Shown here in pieces: positions 20,209-31,075 of a DNA stretch of 64,000 nt. The notes under the pieces were generated by a model. That model was given only the letters and a program-made list of their open reading frames with translations, was not told the DNA's origin and made no database searches. The translations under genes were made by a program, and so were the position numbers. Source of the DNA: Ascaphus truei (lineage: Eukaryota > Chordata > Amphibia > Anura > Ascaphidae); assembly GCA_036426205.1 (NCBI GenBank), contig CM071568.1:218967216-219031215 (forward strand), read 5' to 3'. The stretch's first letter is position 1. Each line of letters starts with the position of its first letter.

Positions 20209-22189
20209 CCAAATATAACGGAAGCTAAGCACCTGAAAAAAACACTCCTCGGTCACTCAAACCTGAGCACTCATAAGAATCAAGGTAAAAGGCACCTTTT
20301 GAGGAAAGCCTGAGTTTAAAAAGTTGTTTTGAGTGGTGTGTAGAGAGATGTGTTTTGGAGGGTGTCTCAATCTGGGTTGACGGGTTTACCTAGCAGTTTC
20401 AAATAAGTTTATTTGTCTGTTCCCTTATCCATTTTAAAGTGTAATAGTTGTTAAGTTTTATTGGGACTAAGGTGAGAGTCCCGTTAAAAGTTTTGGTGTT
20501 TTGGTGATGAAGGTGAGTTAAGGGATTGTTCAGACCGTCCTGGATTGTGATAAATATTTTTGTTGTCTGAGCAGGAAGGGTCCCTGGTTGTACATTTGCT
20601 CTGTCTTGTCATTAACATACCAAGTGAGTTTATTTATGGATATCTGTTTAGAAGGTCTTATCTGTATCCATGTTATAAAAGTATAAGGTTTATCAGGACT
20701 GTGTTGGACCTGCTGAAGTAATTCAAGTGTTTTCTTGGGAATAGTTCTGGTGAAAAAATCAGAACAATAACATGCCAAAAGAGTTGTACGCAATCAGCTT
20801 GCGCTGATTATTGTATCAGGAGTATTGTACAGGTCAATTAAATGTGATTACTGTAACAGGAGAATAATGGGAAACCAAAGTTTTCAAAATTTGCCGTTAG
20901 AGGTTGTGTGTCTGCAGACAAAAATAATAAAGAATGGATACAGAGAACAAGAAGTGACAATATAAATATGTTTTGTTGGCCAATGAAAATACACATGCAC
21001 GTTCAAATGCAATAAACACATGCAAGTCCCAGTGAAAAACACGCCACCCCAATGAAAAAAGTTTGTTTGCAATAAATTACTATGGAAGGAAGCGTGAACC
21101 TATGGGCAGCCGCACCGTTTTTCTTATTCGTAAGAATGCGAACGCAAGGGCTCATAGTGGAACCTTCTAACTTTCAGTAATCTTTGTGTTTCTGTTGCAG
21201 TATAAATCTTTGGATTTTATGAGGTTTTTGTGGCTAAAGTTAGGCATGGCGTGACCGGCTGGCTGAAGCTTCAGAAATCAGGTGTAAACGTATAAGCTTT
21301 TCCTTCCATTTCCCCACATGCAATAAGTGGTTATAAATCATTTCCTGATATAAACTCAAGTTTCGGTGCCGGCAAGTAAAATTGTTGCGCCCTTAATGGA
21401 GTTGCCAGACGGATTTGATACCCTAATGAATTTTTCCTGAATGATTACCTGTGTGAAAGATAAACCATGCTAAGTATCATGTATACACAAATCCCCATCC
21501 AAGAACTTGCAAGTACGTACAAAAACATGAATATAATTTGCTCACAATGAAGTCTAAATTTTTAAAAGGTGTTAAAAGGTGTACATCAAGTATAGAAGGA
21601 TTAAAGAATGCGGAAAAGAGAGGGCCTATATTTAGCTCTGTCACTGGTGAAAGTTTGAAAGGTTTATTCGTTTTGGCCAGACGGATGAGTGTTTTAAAAC
21701 CAGGAGATACAGTATTCTTTTTTCCTTCTGCTCAAATGTCTGCAAGAAATAGAATCAGAACAGCAGCGCACAGATCGTGCCCCCACCTTTTTCTCCAGCG
21801 CGAAGAATGGGCAAAGATACGAAAGTTAACTCAAAAGCTCTGGAGCATCAGAGTAGTTTTAAATTCAGGTTATTTAAGAGAATAAAGAAAGAGAAGGGAA
21901 CTTTTATTAATTTAGTTGCAGGATGAAATTGTTTGGTAATAGGTGAAAAATGTTTTTATTTTATTTGTCCGTTATTTTTGTGATGTTGTTTGGCTATGTA
22001 TGAGAGAAGTTTTTGTATTGTGTATTCTGTATTGTGCGTAACCAGTAAAAACACATTTCAATTTTATTTCTATAGGATTAGGATATGCTTGGGAATATTT
22101 TGTGTTTAAATATGCGGGTAAAAGCTCACAAGCATTGTTTGAAGTATATATTGTATTGTATGTTTTCATGCATATAACGCCATTAATAT
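20209..22189 (+). other. Retroviral leader and unrecognised interior
   Basis: This should hold gag. Only one frame is of some length: 21538-21885, 115 codons (basic, RRMSVLKPGDTVFFFPSAQM), which I do not recognise; a matrix or other gag remnant is possible. The rest has many stops in all frames. Confidence 0.4.
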
Positions 22190-23640
22190 GCATAGCGCTT
22201 CACAGGAGTGGTGCACGTCATAATCATATAGGTAGCAAATGGTAGAGGTAAGAGTTCATGAAATAAGGGATCCAGACATAAAAGTAACATTAAGGAAGAG
22301 AAGTCCCTGCTCTGAGGAGCTTACAATCTAATTAGTAGGTAGGGAGAGCGTACAGAGACAGTAGGATTTGATTAGAAGCCAGGAGAGCAATTTCAGGAGG
22401 GGAAACGCAGAATCAGAGTTTAAAGAGCAGAGTGATTCTGGCAGCAGCGTTTGGGATAGATTGTAGGGAAGACAGGTGAGAGCCAGGAAGGCGGGATAGC
22501 AGGGGATTACAGTAATCAAGATGGGAGAGAATGAGGGCCTGAATCAGAGTTTTTAACAGTTGAGCAACAGAGGAACAGGTGTATCTTTGTGATATTGTGG
22601 AGGAAAAAAGCGACAGTTATAGAATTGTTTTGAATGAGAGGAGAATATGAGAGAGGAGTTGGGAGTGACCCCTAAGCAGTGTGCTTGGGCTACGGGATGG
22701 AAGATTCAAGAGTAATGTGGAAGGAGATAATAGGGTCAGGTTTGGGAGGAAGTATGAGGAAGTCTGTTTTTTCCATGTTAAGTTTAAGGCAAAGGAGGGC
22801 CTTCCAGGATGAGATAAGAGAGAGACATTCAGAAACTGTGGTTTGTATGGCAGGTGTAAGGTCAGGGGTTGAAAAGTAAATGTGGGTGTTGTCAGCATAG
22901 AGGTGATATTTAAACCCAAGAGATGTTAGTAGGTCACCTAGAGAGAGTGTGTACAGAGAAAAGAGAAAAGTGTGGTCCACAGAGGCAACTGCTTCAGAGA
23001 GAGGAGATATGAGCAGAGTGTAATGACCTCTGTCTTTGGCAGCATATAGGTCATCAGTTATTTTAGTGGGAATTGTCTCAGTGGAGGGAGCAGTGCAGAT
23101 GTCAGATTGTAGAGGGTTAAGGAGAGAATGGGTGTTGAGAAGATGGAGCAAGCAAGAGAATACAAGAAAGTCAGTAGTTAGAAAGGCAGGTAGGGTCAAG
23201 ATTGCTATTTTTGAGTCATGGTATAACTGTTACATGTTTGAAGGAGAATGGAAATGTATCAGATTAGAGGGAGAAGAGGAGATCAACAGTGATGGTGACA
23301 TTCTCTTCTGATACAGTGGAAAAAGAGTCAAGGAAAGCAGGAAGCGAAGTAGGATAGGAGGGAAAAGAAGGAATGTTCTGGTGTATGGATTCAACCTCTT
23401 TCTCAAAATAGTCAGCAAAAGTCCTGAGGTGAGATGAAGGAAGAGTTAGTGAGGGTTAGACTTGTGAGTGTTGATTAATGGAGAGAAGTAGGTTTGTTTA
23501 GCTTGAGAAAGGGCAGAATTGAAACAGGATAGCATAAATTTGTAGTGAAGGAAGTCTGTGAAAGTATGAAAGTTCAAACAGAAGGCATTAAAAAGAAATG
23601 AGTGGAGGGAGATAGCATGAGCGTGTGGGAGCTATTTGTG
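22190..23640 (-). mobile_element. L2-type LINE fragment (RT and 3' end)
   Basis: Minus-strand RT remnant 23199-22690: GDLLTSLGFKYHLYADNTHI (the YADD box is YADN here), followed by LISSWKALLCLKLNMEKTDF, typical of the L2 family. The 3' part runs to about 22190 with the phrase GTAAGCTCC...GAAGCGCTATG that ends L2 elements. It is inserted in the retrovirus in opposite sense, and is non-functional with several frame breaks. Confidence 0.8.
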
Positions 23641-24299
23641 TGTTAAGAAGTTATATAACCTCAGCTATATAAAATCGCGTTATTGAATTTTTGAGAGGCC
23701 ATAAAAAATGTAGTTCTTAGGGCTCTGGATAAAGCTCCATGTATTTAAACTTTAAGCAAAAGTTCTAATCCAATAATTATTATTTTTCAGGAAGAAGCTG
23801 GTGTGCCGTTATCTTATCTGTTCAGGGTCAATTGGCGAAACGCCCAGAAACAAGATGGCTTTTTGCCCGGGAACAAGTCTTATAAAATTGTTTTTTTCTT
23901 TAGTCAAATGCAGAGTGTCTTTAAAATTATAAAGCTGACCGTGTGCTCAGCACTGTGCAAAGAGATTATATAAAGCAAGAAATTAGTGTCAAGTCTTATA
24001 CAAAATCATTTGTCTATTAACTTGAATATGTGATGTATGTTATAACTTTTAACCATTTATTTTTTCCAAAGGTGTCCGTAAGCAGTGGTTATTGTCAAAA
24101 TTGCTGTGTAATCTAGAATGGGTTTGCCAGGAAGGGGTGAATTGGGAGTCACCTCTCATTTGTGGGTGTGTCTTGTGCATAGGGTTAAATACAGGGGATA
24201 AATAGTTGCAAAAGCAGTTACATAAGTGAACAGGGTATACATTATATACAAGGCATTTCAACTTTTTAGCAGAATAGTTACAGTAGATTGTTTGGGTAA
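23641..24299. other. Unassigned interior between two LINE pieces
   Basis: About 650 bp, many stops, no domain recognised. It could be retroviral pol too decayed to read or 5' LINE sequence. Confidence 0.35.
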
Positions 24300-24612
24300 A
24301 AGCCAGATGGGGATTGGCTAGGGAAATTTGTATGGGTAAAATAATTGCTTAATTGGGAGTGAATATTTTATCCATGACTGTGGATAGTATTGGGAGAAGA
24401 GAGATTGGCCTGTAGTTTGAGACAGTGTTTTTTGTCCCCACTTTTGAAGATTGGGACAACTCTGGCAGTTTTCTAGGTCTTAGGGATATGGCCTGCAGAC
24501 AGGATAGAATTAACTATGGAAGCAATTAGTTTGGCAATGGCTGGGGCATCAAGTCTTATGAACTTTGAGGGTATCAAAGTCAGGTTCACATTGGCTACTT
24601 AGTTTTAATTTG
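24300..24612 (-). mobile_element. Rex-like LINE RT fragment
   Basis: Minus-strand reading gives SKFIRLDAPAIAKLIASIVN, then SAGHIPKT, a stop, and KTARVVPIFKSGDKKHCLK. This is the RT region before the active site. The same family, with the same frame slip after GDKKHCLK/GDQKHCLK, occurs at 60089-60345 on the plus strand. Confidence 0.7.
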
Positions 24613-25188
24613 AGGAACATTAATAGGGAATACCTCTGTCTATATGCGGATGCTAAGACAGGAGTAAACACATTGATACAAGAATTTATTCCTAGGTATA
24701 AATTATCTCCCTATGAGACGCTTATGGGATGACTTATGACTACCAGCAGTCCAAAGGAACGAATTAAGGACCATGTTATTGGTAATAAAACAATAAGTCT
24801 TGTATGCAACTAATACATTTTTTGAGTCTCGCTAGGCAAAGTTGAAAGTGCACCTACTCGAGACGGGGTTAATAGTCAAATATTTCCTACGCAAGCATGC
24901 TCTGCATCCCAGATGAAAAGGCCTATACTAACCACCAATACAGCAATTAAAGTGGCAGAGTTCTTTTCCTGGACCCAAAGCACGTAAAGACTCATTTCAG
25001 CTCCACCAAAGACCAAAGTCACCTAAAGCACAGCCGCATCAAGTTAACGTCTTGCCGAGTCAAAACTCTAACCGTTAACCAACGAGGAAAATAAGATACC
25101 AGGCAGAGGCCCGGTTTAATCAGAACATTTCTGTATTCAAAGACTCAATATTTTTATTTTTAGAGTGTGTTTAAGTTAGAAATTTAAG
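24613..25188 (+). pseudogene. Retroviral integrase C-terminal remnant
   Basis: Near 24690-24790 the plus strand reads YKLSPYETLMG, stop, then MTTSSPKERIKDHVIGN. Near 24950 it reads TAIKVAEFFSWTQST, which resembles the end of a retroviral integrase where IKV..WIH is common. Stops and frame breaks are frequent. The catalytic residues are not present. Confidence 0.55.
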
Positions 25189-25862
25189 GTGTGTGTACAA
25201 TTGAGCCTTGATGGGAGGATTGGTTTCCTGGAAGCGTGGCTTGTGAAAGCTCTTGTATGTGTTTTGGCAGTACTCATCACTCTCTATGTATGTGTCATGT
25301 GCAGCAAAACTTTGATCCAGAAGTGTGTTGCACCTCCACCGAAAGGAGGGGTCACCCAGGGGCGTGTGTCAGCCACAAGGAAAGGATCATACGTCAGCAA
25401 TTTTTGACCATCGCAGATATTGTCTGTCCTGATATTCTGAGTGAATGATGTATATAATGCGTGCAGGAGTGATGATCAGGCATCCGCTTCCACCGATACC
25501 AACCCCCCTCAATTCTCAGTAATAGAATGTTGTGATGATTCTGAAAATATATGATGATAGAGATAGATGCCATTTCCTTTATCTAGCAACTGCATACCAA
25601 AAGAAAGGTTGCTTACATAAAATAAGGTTTTTAGTATTATGTGTATAATTTCTGTATTTTCCCATTTTTTTAAGGGAACCTCTTTAAAGGGTGTATCACA
25701 CTCTAGGAACAAGAATCAATTAATGGGTCAAGTGTTTCCACCAACCAATGAAACCTGTGTAAAAATTTATTTTTAGTCAGATAACAATTTACAGGAAGGA
25801 TGTGTCCTTAATTTTGCAGTTTTTCATTTCATCATTAAACCAAGAACAGGTTCAGATTAGGC
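25189..25862 (+). pseudogene. Env-like remnants before the insert
   Basis: The frame 25189-25407 has a hydrophobic segment (ALVCVLAVLITLYVCVMCSK) preceded by LEAWLVK. It resembles the membrane anchor of the Env remnant at 27300-27380 (ALVCLGVLLVVICVTCC), so part of env may be duplicated or recombined. The stretch to 25862 reads with stops until EQVQIRL before the 64-bp repeat. Confidence 0.4.
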
Positions 25863-25926
25863 TTATGGCCTTACAAAACAGAATTGCTTTAGACTATGTT
25901 TTAGCTTCAAAAGGAGGGGTATGTGC
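25863..25926 (+). repeat. 64-bp direct repeat, left copy
   Basis: Identical over 64 bp to 27099-27162. It codes for part of the Env transmembrane subunit, so it was duplicated from retroviral sequence when the element 25927-27098 came in. Confidence 0.88.
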
Positions 25927-27098
25927 ACCTTTCATTTCATTTCCTTCCTTTTTTTAACAACACGGATCTTTATTGAGATAAATAAGGACATTCACAAGGT
26001 TTGAATACCACACATGCGCGACCAAATAGAAGATGGGATGCGCGCGCAGCTCACAAGATGGCGACGTCCCGTCGCACCAGAGAAACGGAATTGAAACCAC
26101 ACTACGATCAGGATTGGCTAAACCTGGCATAAAAGAGGCTGGGAATAGCAGGACCACATCTACAGAGCCTGAGGAAGTCCAGTACTTGGACGAAACGCGT
26201 TGCTCTTTTATTTGGAACACTCTACAGCATATCACAGAGGAGACAGAGGTGTAGTTGCAGCTCCCCATCCGGACGCGGAAGGCGAGATCCCCTACGACTA
26301 TACTCCACACTGTCCCCTCTTTGCTTTTATCTTCCCACAGAAGCGTTTGGTTTCTGTTTTTGTTTTTATTTTTCTCATGTTTTTTATTAAAGTTAGTTTT
26401 TACCCTCCAGACCTTAGTGTCTTATATCTGTGCTAACCCCATCTTCACCATTAGCTACATCAGGAACAGAAGAGCAAAGATACCGCTAGAAGTGTGTACT
26501 CACACTGGCCCGTGTGAGTATTGTGTTATATTTACAATTTATACTCTTGTACCCCACCCTTCCATCACCTGTTACTGATTGGACAATACCCCCAAATGAA
26601 CAAGATACCAAGATAAGAGTACACTCACACTAGCCCGTGTGAGTGCCAGATTATAATATATATATCTTTTTGGTGGTCCATAAACACGCCATCCTCCCCC
26701 TCATTGACGTATATATGTATATGTGTTAACCTTATCCTCCTTTCTGTTTACACGAGAGGAAATCCCCCTGGAGCAACACTCTGAACCATCGAAGCAAGCA
26801 GCCTACATACCAAGAAGAAGAACCCACACTGCAAGGAGAAAAAGCTCATTAGAAGCCCACGGGATTCCCAAAGAAACCTTGATGCGACTGGGCTTACACA
26901 AGGCCGTGTAAGTTACACATTTTTATTTTACCTTCTCATCAACACAAAAAAACCCATGTGTGTTTATCCTTCCAATTAGACATTAGCCACCTGAGCTACC
27001 ACACTCGCTCAGGATACCACTGCTTTATTTTAAGAGCAATTACTAGATCTACAACACTGCCTGTTTCCAACTATTGTGCTCCCCCATCCTTTTTGTAT
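25927..27098 (+). mobile_element. Hammerhead-bearing insert with 64-bp flanking duplication
   Basis: 1172 bp that interrupts the retroviral env. It begins CCTTTCATTTCATTTCC and ends CATCCTTTTTGTA, holds hammerhead motif 2 at 26164-26206 and T-rich blocks (TTTTTTATTAAAGTTAG near 26380). There is no protein of its own. In style it is a Penelope-type terminal unit moving without coding capacity. A 64-bp target duplication is far longer than for LINEs or DNA transposons. Confidence 0.7.
26164..26206 (+). ncRNA. Hammerhead-ribozyme-like motif 2
   Basis: Core CTGAGGA (26169-26175), one extra A, stem II GTCC/GGAC (26177-26180 with 26188-26191), GAAA (26192-26195), palindrome ACGCGT (26195-26200), cleavage base T (26201). 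Stem I pairs AGAGC (26164-26168) with GCTCT (26202-26206), five perfect pairs. The best-formed copy together with motif 3. Confidence 0.62.
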
Positions 27099-27162
27099 TT
27101 ATGGCCTTACAAAACAGAATTGCTTTAGACTATGTTTTAGCTTCAAAAGGAGGGGTATGTGC
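27099..27162 (+). repeat. 64-bp direct repeat, right copy
   Basis: Right copy of the duplication; from here the env frame continues without interruption. Confidence 0.88.
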
Positions 27163-27427
27163 TTTGATTAAAGAACAATGTTGTGTTTTCATTCAAGATC
27201 AGTGTAGCAATGTGCAGCATGAACTAGATGAAATAGAAGAGATTCAAAAGAGGCTTAGAAAGGGGGATGAGAAGGAATGGGACCCTCTGGGGTTAGGTGA
27301 ATGGCTTAGATCCCTTGGAGCAAAAACTTATGAATGCTTTGGTGTGTTTGGGGGTGTTACTTGTTGTCATATGTGTCACGTGTTGCAGAGGTATGATCTA
27401 CAAATGTGCCACCCTCCTCCAATCTGA
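27099..27427 (+). pseudogene. Retroviral Env transmembrane subunit remnant
   Basis: The frame shows the conserved block of gamma-type retroviral transmembrane subunits: LQNRIALDYVLASKGGVC with the C-x6-CC set that links to the surface subunit, then a charged stem (ELDEIEEIQKRL). After a frame slip near 27300 a membrane anchor follows (ALVCLGVLLVVICVTCC) and a cytoplasmic tail to about 27660. The surface subunit and fusion peptide are not found, so the protein is not functional. Its former job was membrane fusion at entry. Confidence 0.8.
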
Positions 27428-27691
27428 TGCCACTCTTTGCAGATACCAGAAACAGCAGTACCTTGAAGAAAGAAGATGCCGATCACAGTTATTCAACTCC
27501 AAAAGACATGTTGGGGGCCACCGCGCCATACGAGACTATGAGAGCAGGAGGGAACCGCCCTCTCCCTTTCACTCCAGTGTATACATACAAACAGTATCAG
27601 ATGATGGAGCACCCCAGTATACAATACGAGTCTGTCTATGTATCCCTGGACTAACATCATAAACTTAATTCTCAAAAGCATGTTTTAAGAA

Positions 27692-27707
27692 TAAAAAAGG
27701 AGGGAAC
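27692..27707 (+). promoter_or_regulatory. Polypurine tract of the retrovirus
   Basis: AAAAAAGGAGGGAAC directly before the TG of the 3' LTR at 27708, the place from which plus-strand DNA synthesis starts. Confidence 0.8.
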
Positions 27708-28354
27708 TGACAAAGTGAGAATATGATGTAAAGAGGGGAGGAGGTCTGAGGTAAACAGCACTGGGATCTAAGCAGCCATTTTAAGTCAGCATCCATCTTA
27801 GGTGCCTCATATTGTCATGTCTATTTGTCTGCACGAGTGTGGGTATGGAAGTTAGTTTAAAGACATTTTTTTCTTTTTCTGCTCCTGAAGTTTCATATGA
27901 TATTAAGCTGTCCAGCTAAGCCACAAGACCTTGAAGAGGGGAGAAAACCGCGAATGTTATGAAAATAAAATATAGATAACCAGAACGTCTCGCATTCCGA
28001 GGGAGGTGCCCATGAAGTCCCGTATGTAGAGTAAAAGTCATCGGCCCGTATAAGGAATATTAGCTGAGTCATTTCATTTCTAATATGAATCTCATAGTAA
28101 TACAATCAACTCAATATGTTCGTGTTCATATTTTGTTTATCTTATATGCTTACGTAGTGACGCACACGCAACCTCGTATAGGGGGCGTGGGCTTAGTATT
28201 TTGTGTATAAATAAGGCCTGTATGCCATCATATCGTTGGGAGAGTTTTATTGTGAAACTCTCCTCTGCGTGTGCACCGTACACTGCAATAAACTTATTTG
28301 TTATCCTGCAAATGATCCTCAGACGATGACTCTTATTTATTCACGCTTTTCACA
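27708..28354 (+). repeat. 3' LTR of the endogenous retrovirus
   Basis: 647 bp, TGACAAAG to TTCACA, colinear with 19542-20188 and differing at few bases; TATAAATA and AATAAA are kept. The 17-bp duplication at the start of the 5' LTR is absent here. Confidence 0.9.
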
Positions 28355-28358
28355 AGTA

Positions 28359-29389
28359 CCTTTCAGAAAGAAACCCAAAACGAGTGTATTCCATTATAGT
28401 CACTGATGCATCAGGAGCACTAGTAAGAAAACCTGATCCAGAGCCCTACTATTGAAACAGGTTCCCCAAGTTGGAAGGGACCTTAATTTTGCAACACAGC
28501 CATTTGATTGTTATATTCAAATATCAGCTGTATAAGATGTTCATTGAAATGTGTATCATGCATATCAAAATGTGATCAACTATTGTGTGAACATTTTTAT
28601 CTTGTTTTTGTTCAGGTTTCATTTGACGGTGGTACCCGAAAATTTAGGACCCAAGCGGGATCGTTGGGAATCCACCAGAGGGAGAGTGTAGTCAGGTCCC
28701 GGATGGCTACTATTCTGCCCTTGGGCTGGCAGTAAACCCTGGTACAATCAGGTTGCCAGTAGTTGGTATGGGGTTTTCCCCCTTCCACTTGGTACTGCAC
28801 TTGAGTGCAGCAGGGGGTGGTACATCCTGTTGTAGCTGGCACAACGGGGTGCCCTCCTCCTGGCTGTACTTAAGGGCAGGTCCGCCCTAAAGTTAGTGGT
28901 TGTTCCTTCCCCTCTGAGGAAGGCAGGTCACACAAATGGGAGCCTGAGATTGGGGCCTTCCCATGTTCTCTTCCCTCTGGGGGAGAGTGAGTGTGGACCA
29001 TACCTCTGCCTCCGCTAGGGAGGTGGGGAACGGCTAGGATGGCTGTGGGTGCCCTTGGCCTGTAGTGATGGTCCAGGGACCATCGTTCAGTGAGAGCTGA
29101 GAGTGAATAATTAGTTCCTGTTGTTATATACCTCCTGCCTGGTGCATGACCTTACTGGGGGGAGAGGTAATAAGTTCTACCCTGGACGATCATCTTCAGT
29201 TCCTGGAGTCTACGGCAGATGGAGGCGGTGCACTGCTAAAGAGATATCTGGGGTATGAACACCAGAAGCCTGTTCCTGTGTCCCCACTACCATCGGCGGA
29301 CAACTCAACCCTCCTGTTGCCAGCAGGTATATGCACCATACATTCTGTAATGGCCCCTATCTGAGATCACGTTGGGGAAACACTGTTAC
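28359..29389 (+). repeat. 3' part and 3' LTR of the zinc-ribbon Gypsy element
   Basis: Continues the element cut by the retrovirus. The LTR part has a CCTCCTGGCTGTACTTAAGG promoter-like stretch near 28850 and ends GGGAAACACTGTTAC, like GGGAAACACCATTACA in the 5' LTR. The exact start of the LTR is not fixed. Confidence 0.65.
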
Positions 29390-29713
29390 TGTACATACAG
29401 TTGGTGTAAAAATTACAAAGATGTTCAGAGTGCCCCTTTAAGTAAGATGAAAAGGTTATTTATTTAATAATAATATTATATTATTATTTATTCTATAAAC
29501 ATTTTTTTTAATAATAATAAGCTTGGATTTTAAGAAAACACAGTTACTGTACAGTATGTGTGTTAAGATATGCGTATTACTTACTTTCTAGAAAGGTTCT
29601 ATAGTATCGCACAATATTTGGATGGTAAAGCTGCAAAACAGAATACAGTGCATTGAAATTCAAATGAAAACAACATTTGTGGAAATTACAGAGCTCATGC
29701 AATGCAAAACTTA
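29390..29713. other. AT-rich intron around exon j
   Basis: Apart from exon j at 29585-29630, only AT-rich intron with ATTATT repeats near 29465-29520; nothing else was recognised. Its last three bases are the TTA duplicated at the MITE. Confidence 0.5.
29585..29630 (-). CDS. NEK10: NEK10 exon j: 46-bp kinase exon
   Basis: Encodes LYHPNIVRYYRTFLE plus one base of the following Asn codon. This is the HPNIV strand after helix C of the kinase. The acceptor is TTTTGCAG and the donor GTAAGTAA. It is far too short for ORF calling and was found by asking which residues were missing between exons i and k. Confidence 0.93.
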
Positions 29714-30008
29714 GGCTGCGGCCACGCTAGCGCTGACCGCGCTCCTGCTTGAGAGCGGTGACGTCACCAGTTCTCCAAGCATGAGCGCCGGGTGTCCGCG
29801 CTATTTCACAAGCGCACGCGGGGGAGCATTGTGGGTAAGTTGAGCACAGTTGAAAGTCTCTTTTTTTTGTTTACGCAAGCGCCAAATGTGGGTGAGCGTC
29901 CGTGCCCGCGCACACCGCATGAGCTGGGACGGGACAATTTCACTTGCCGAAACTACCACCAGCAAGCACCGCGTGGTCAGCATGCTCAGCGCTAGCGTGG
30001 CCGCAGCC
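29714..30008. mobile_element. PIF/Harbinger-type MITE
   Basis: 295 bp with perfect terminal inverted repeats, GGCTGCGGCCACGCTAGCGC at the left and its complement at the right, flanked by TTA at 29711-29713 and 30009-30011. A 3-bp TTA duplication is typical of PIF/Harbinger. No transposase. Confidence 0.88.
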
Positions 30009-30545
30009 TTACAATGCAGATGTTGCTACAACAATGAAAATAATTCCTGCTACATACAATAGTTTTGTTTTGATTAAAGCCTGATAATATACAGTTAAGT
30101 AAAATATGTCGGATTCATATTACAAATCCCATTATAAGAATAACTGCCTGGTAAATTAGGTTCTATGTTGCAGATGTATCAGTATGTGTGTGGCAACAGG
30201 AGACTGACAATAGAATATGGCTCAAATCATTTTTAATATAACAATTAGCTAAAGAAGAAGAAAATAACCTAAAACCACAGCAAACCAGATTAATCTATAC
30301 GATATAGGACATGGGAATGCGACAGTCAAGTTCAGACTGTATGCCGAGTTATTGGAAATGGGAAATTCCTGAATATACAGTATATAAACTTGATGCACTA
30401 CTTTACTCAATATGGGCATTTTAAAGTTCCAGCTTCAACTTAATGCTGTATGCAGCTGAAATTACAAATAATTTTCTTTACTCCCCATGAGAAATCTTTT
30501 TCAAATGTCAATAGCAACCCAGCAGCAAAAAGTCATGAAATCACT
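30009..30545. other. Unassigned intron
   Basis: AT-rich, no coding sense, no repeat that I can name. Confidence 0.4.
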
Positions 30546-30699
30546 TCAAAACAATAGCAAAAAGAGAGCACACCGCTTTTTGGGGCTGCAAGAACAGATG
30601 ACTATATCTGCCAATTGGTCCAGAATTAGTAAGGCAAGGTGAGTTCCGAGGGAGACCATTATCCGATTTTTGAGAAGCAACAATATACTCAGTTTCCTT

Positions 30700-30890
30700 C
30701 CTAAAGTGGCTAAATACCCTGGATAAAAGCAGATGTGGTGCCTATATTTAAAAAGTGAGCTAATATAGATCAGAACCGGGAAACTGCAGACCACCAAGCC
30801 TGACATAAATAATGGGGAAGCTACTTCAAAGTTAATTAAGGCGTAACTAATTGAGTACCTTTTGTATAACACAATTCTATAATTGTCAGT
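30700..30890 (+). mobile_element. CR1-like LINE RT fragment
   Basis: The plus strand reads LPSKVAKYPG, stop, KQMWCLYLKS, then frames equivalent to NYRPVSLTSVVGK and LIEYLLYN. This is the RT region of CR1-like LINEs (K-x-A-D-V-V-P-I-F-K-K-G in intact copies). It is short and broken. Confidence 0.6.
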
Positions 30891-30899
30891 TTGGAATTC

Positions 30900-31075
30900 T
30901 TCCCCCCCCACACACACACACCCCACACACACCCCCCACACATACACCCCCCCACACATACACACACAGTGACATACATACTGTACACTGACTGACTGAC
31001 TGACAGACAGACAGACATACACACACACTGACTGATACACATACACACACTGACTGACACACATACACACAAGGA
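30900..31075. repeat. Compound CA/GACT microsatellite
   Basis: Runs of CACACA, CCCCACAC, GACT and GACA. The cysteine/valine-rich minus-strand frames over it are artefacts. Confidence 0.9.

Larger units (their letters stand above)
19525..28354 (+). mobile_element. Endogenous retrovirus, nested and degraded
   Basis: Two LTRs of 664 and 647 bp flank an interior with a Lys-type primer-binding site, an integrase C-terminal remnant, an Env transmembrane-subunit remnant and a polypurine tract. The 4-bp duplication AGTA is at 19521-19524 and 28355-28358. The LTRs differ at few sites, so the insertion is rather recent, yet gag, protease and RT are not recognisable and LINE and hammerhead-bearing inserts break the interior. 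An animal-virus fossil with no intact gene. Confidence 0.88.
16334..29389 (+). mobile_element. Gypsy-type element with zinc-ribbon ORF, split by a retrovirus
   Basis: A truncated 5' LTR end (16334-16478) matches the 3' LTR end near 29255-29389 (CAGCAGGTATATGCACCATA, GTAATGGCCCCTATCTG). A primer-binding-like block follows at 16479. The internal region codes for the zinc-ribbon protein and further gag-like frames to 19520. The retrovirus 19525-28354 is inserted after AGTA, and the element resumes at 28359 and enters its 3' LTR, which starts somewhere near 28600-28680. No RT or integrase of its own is present, so pol is deleted or was never carried. Confidence 0.7.
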
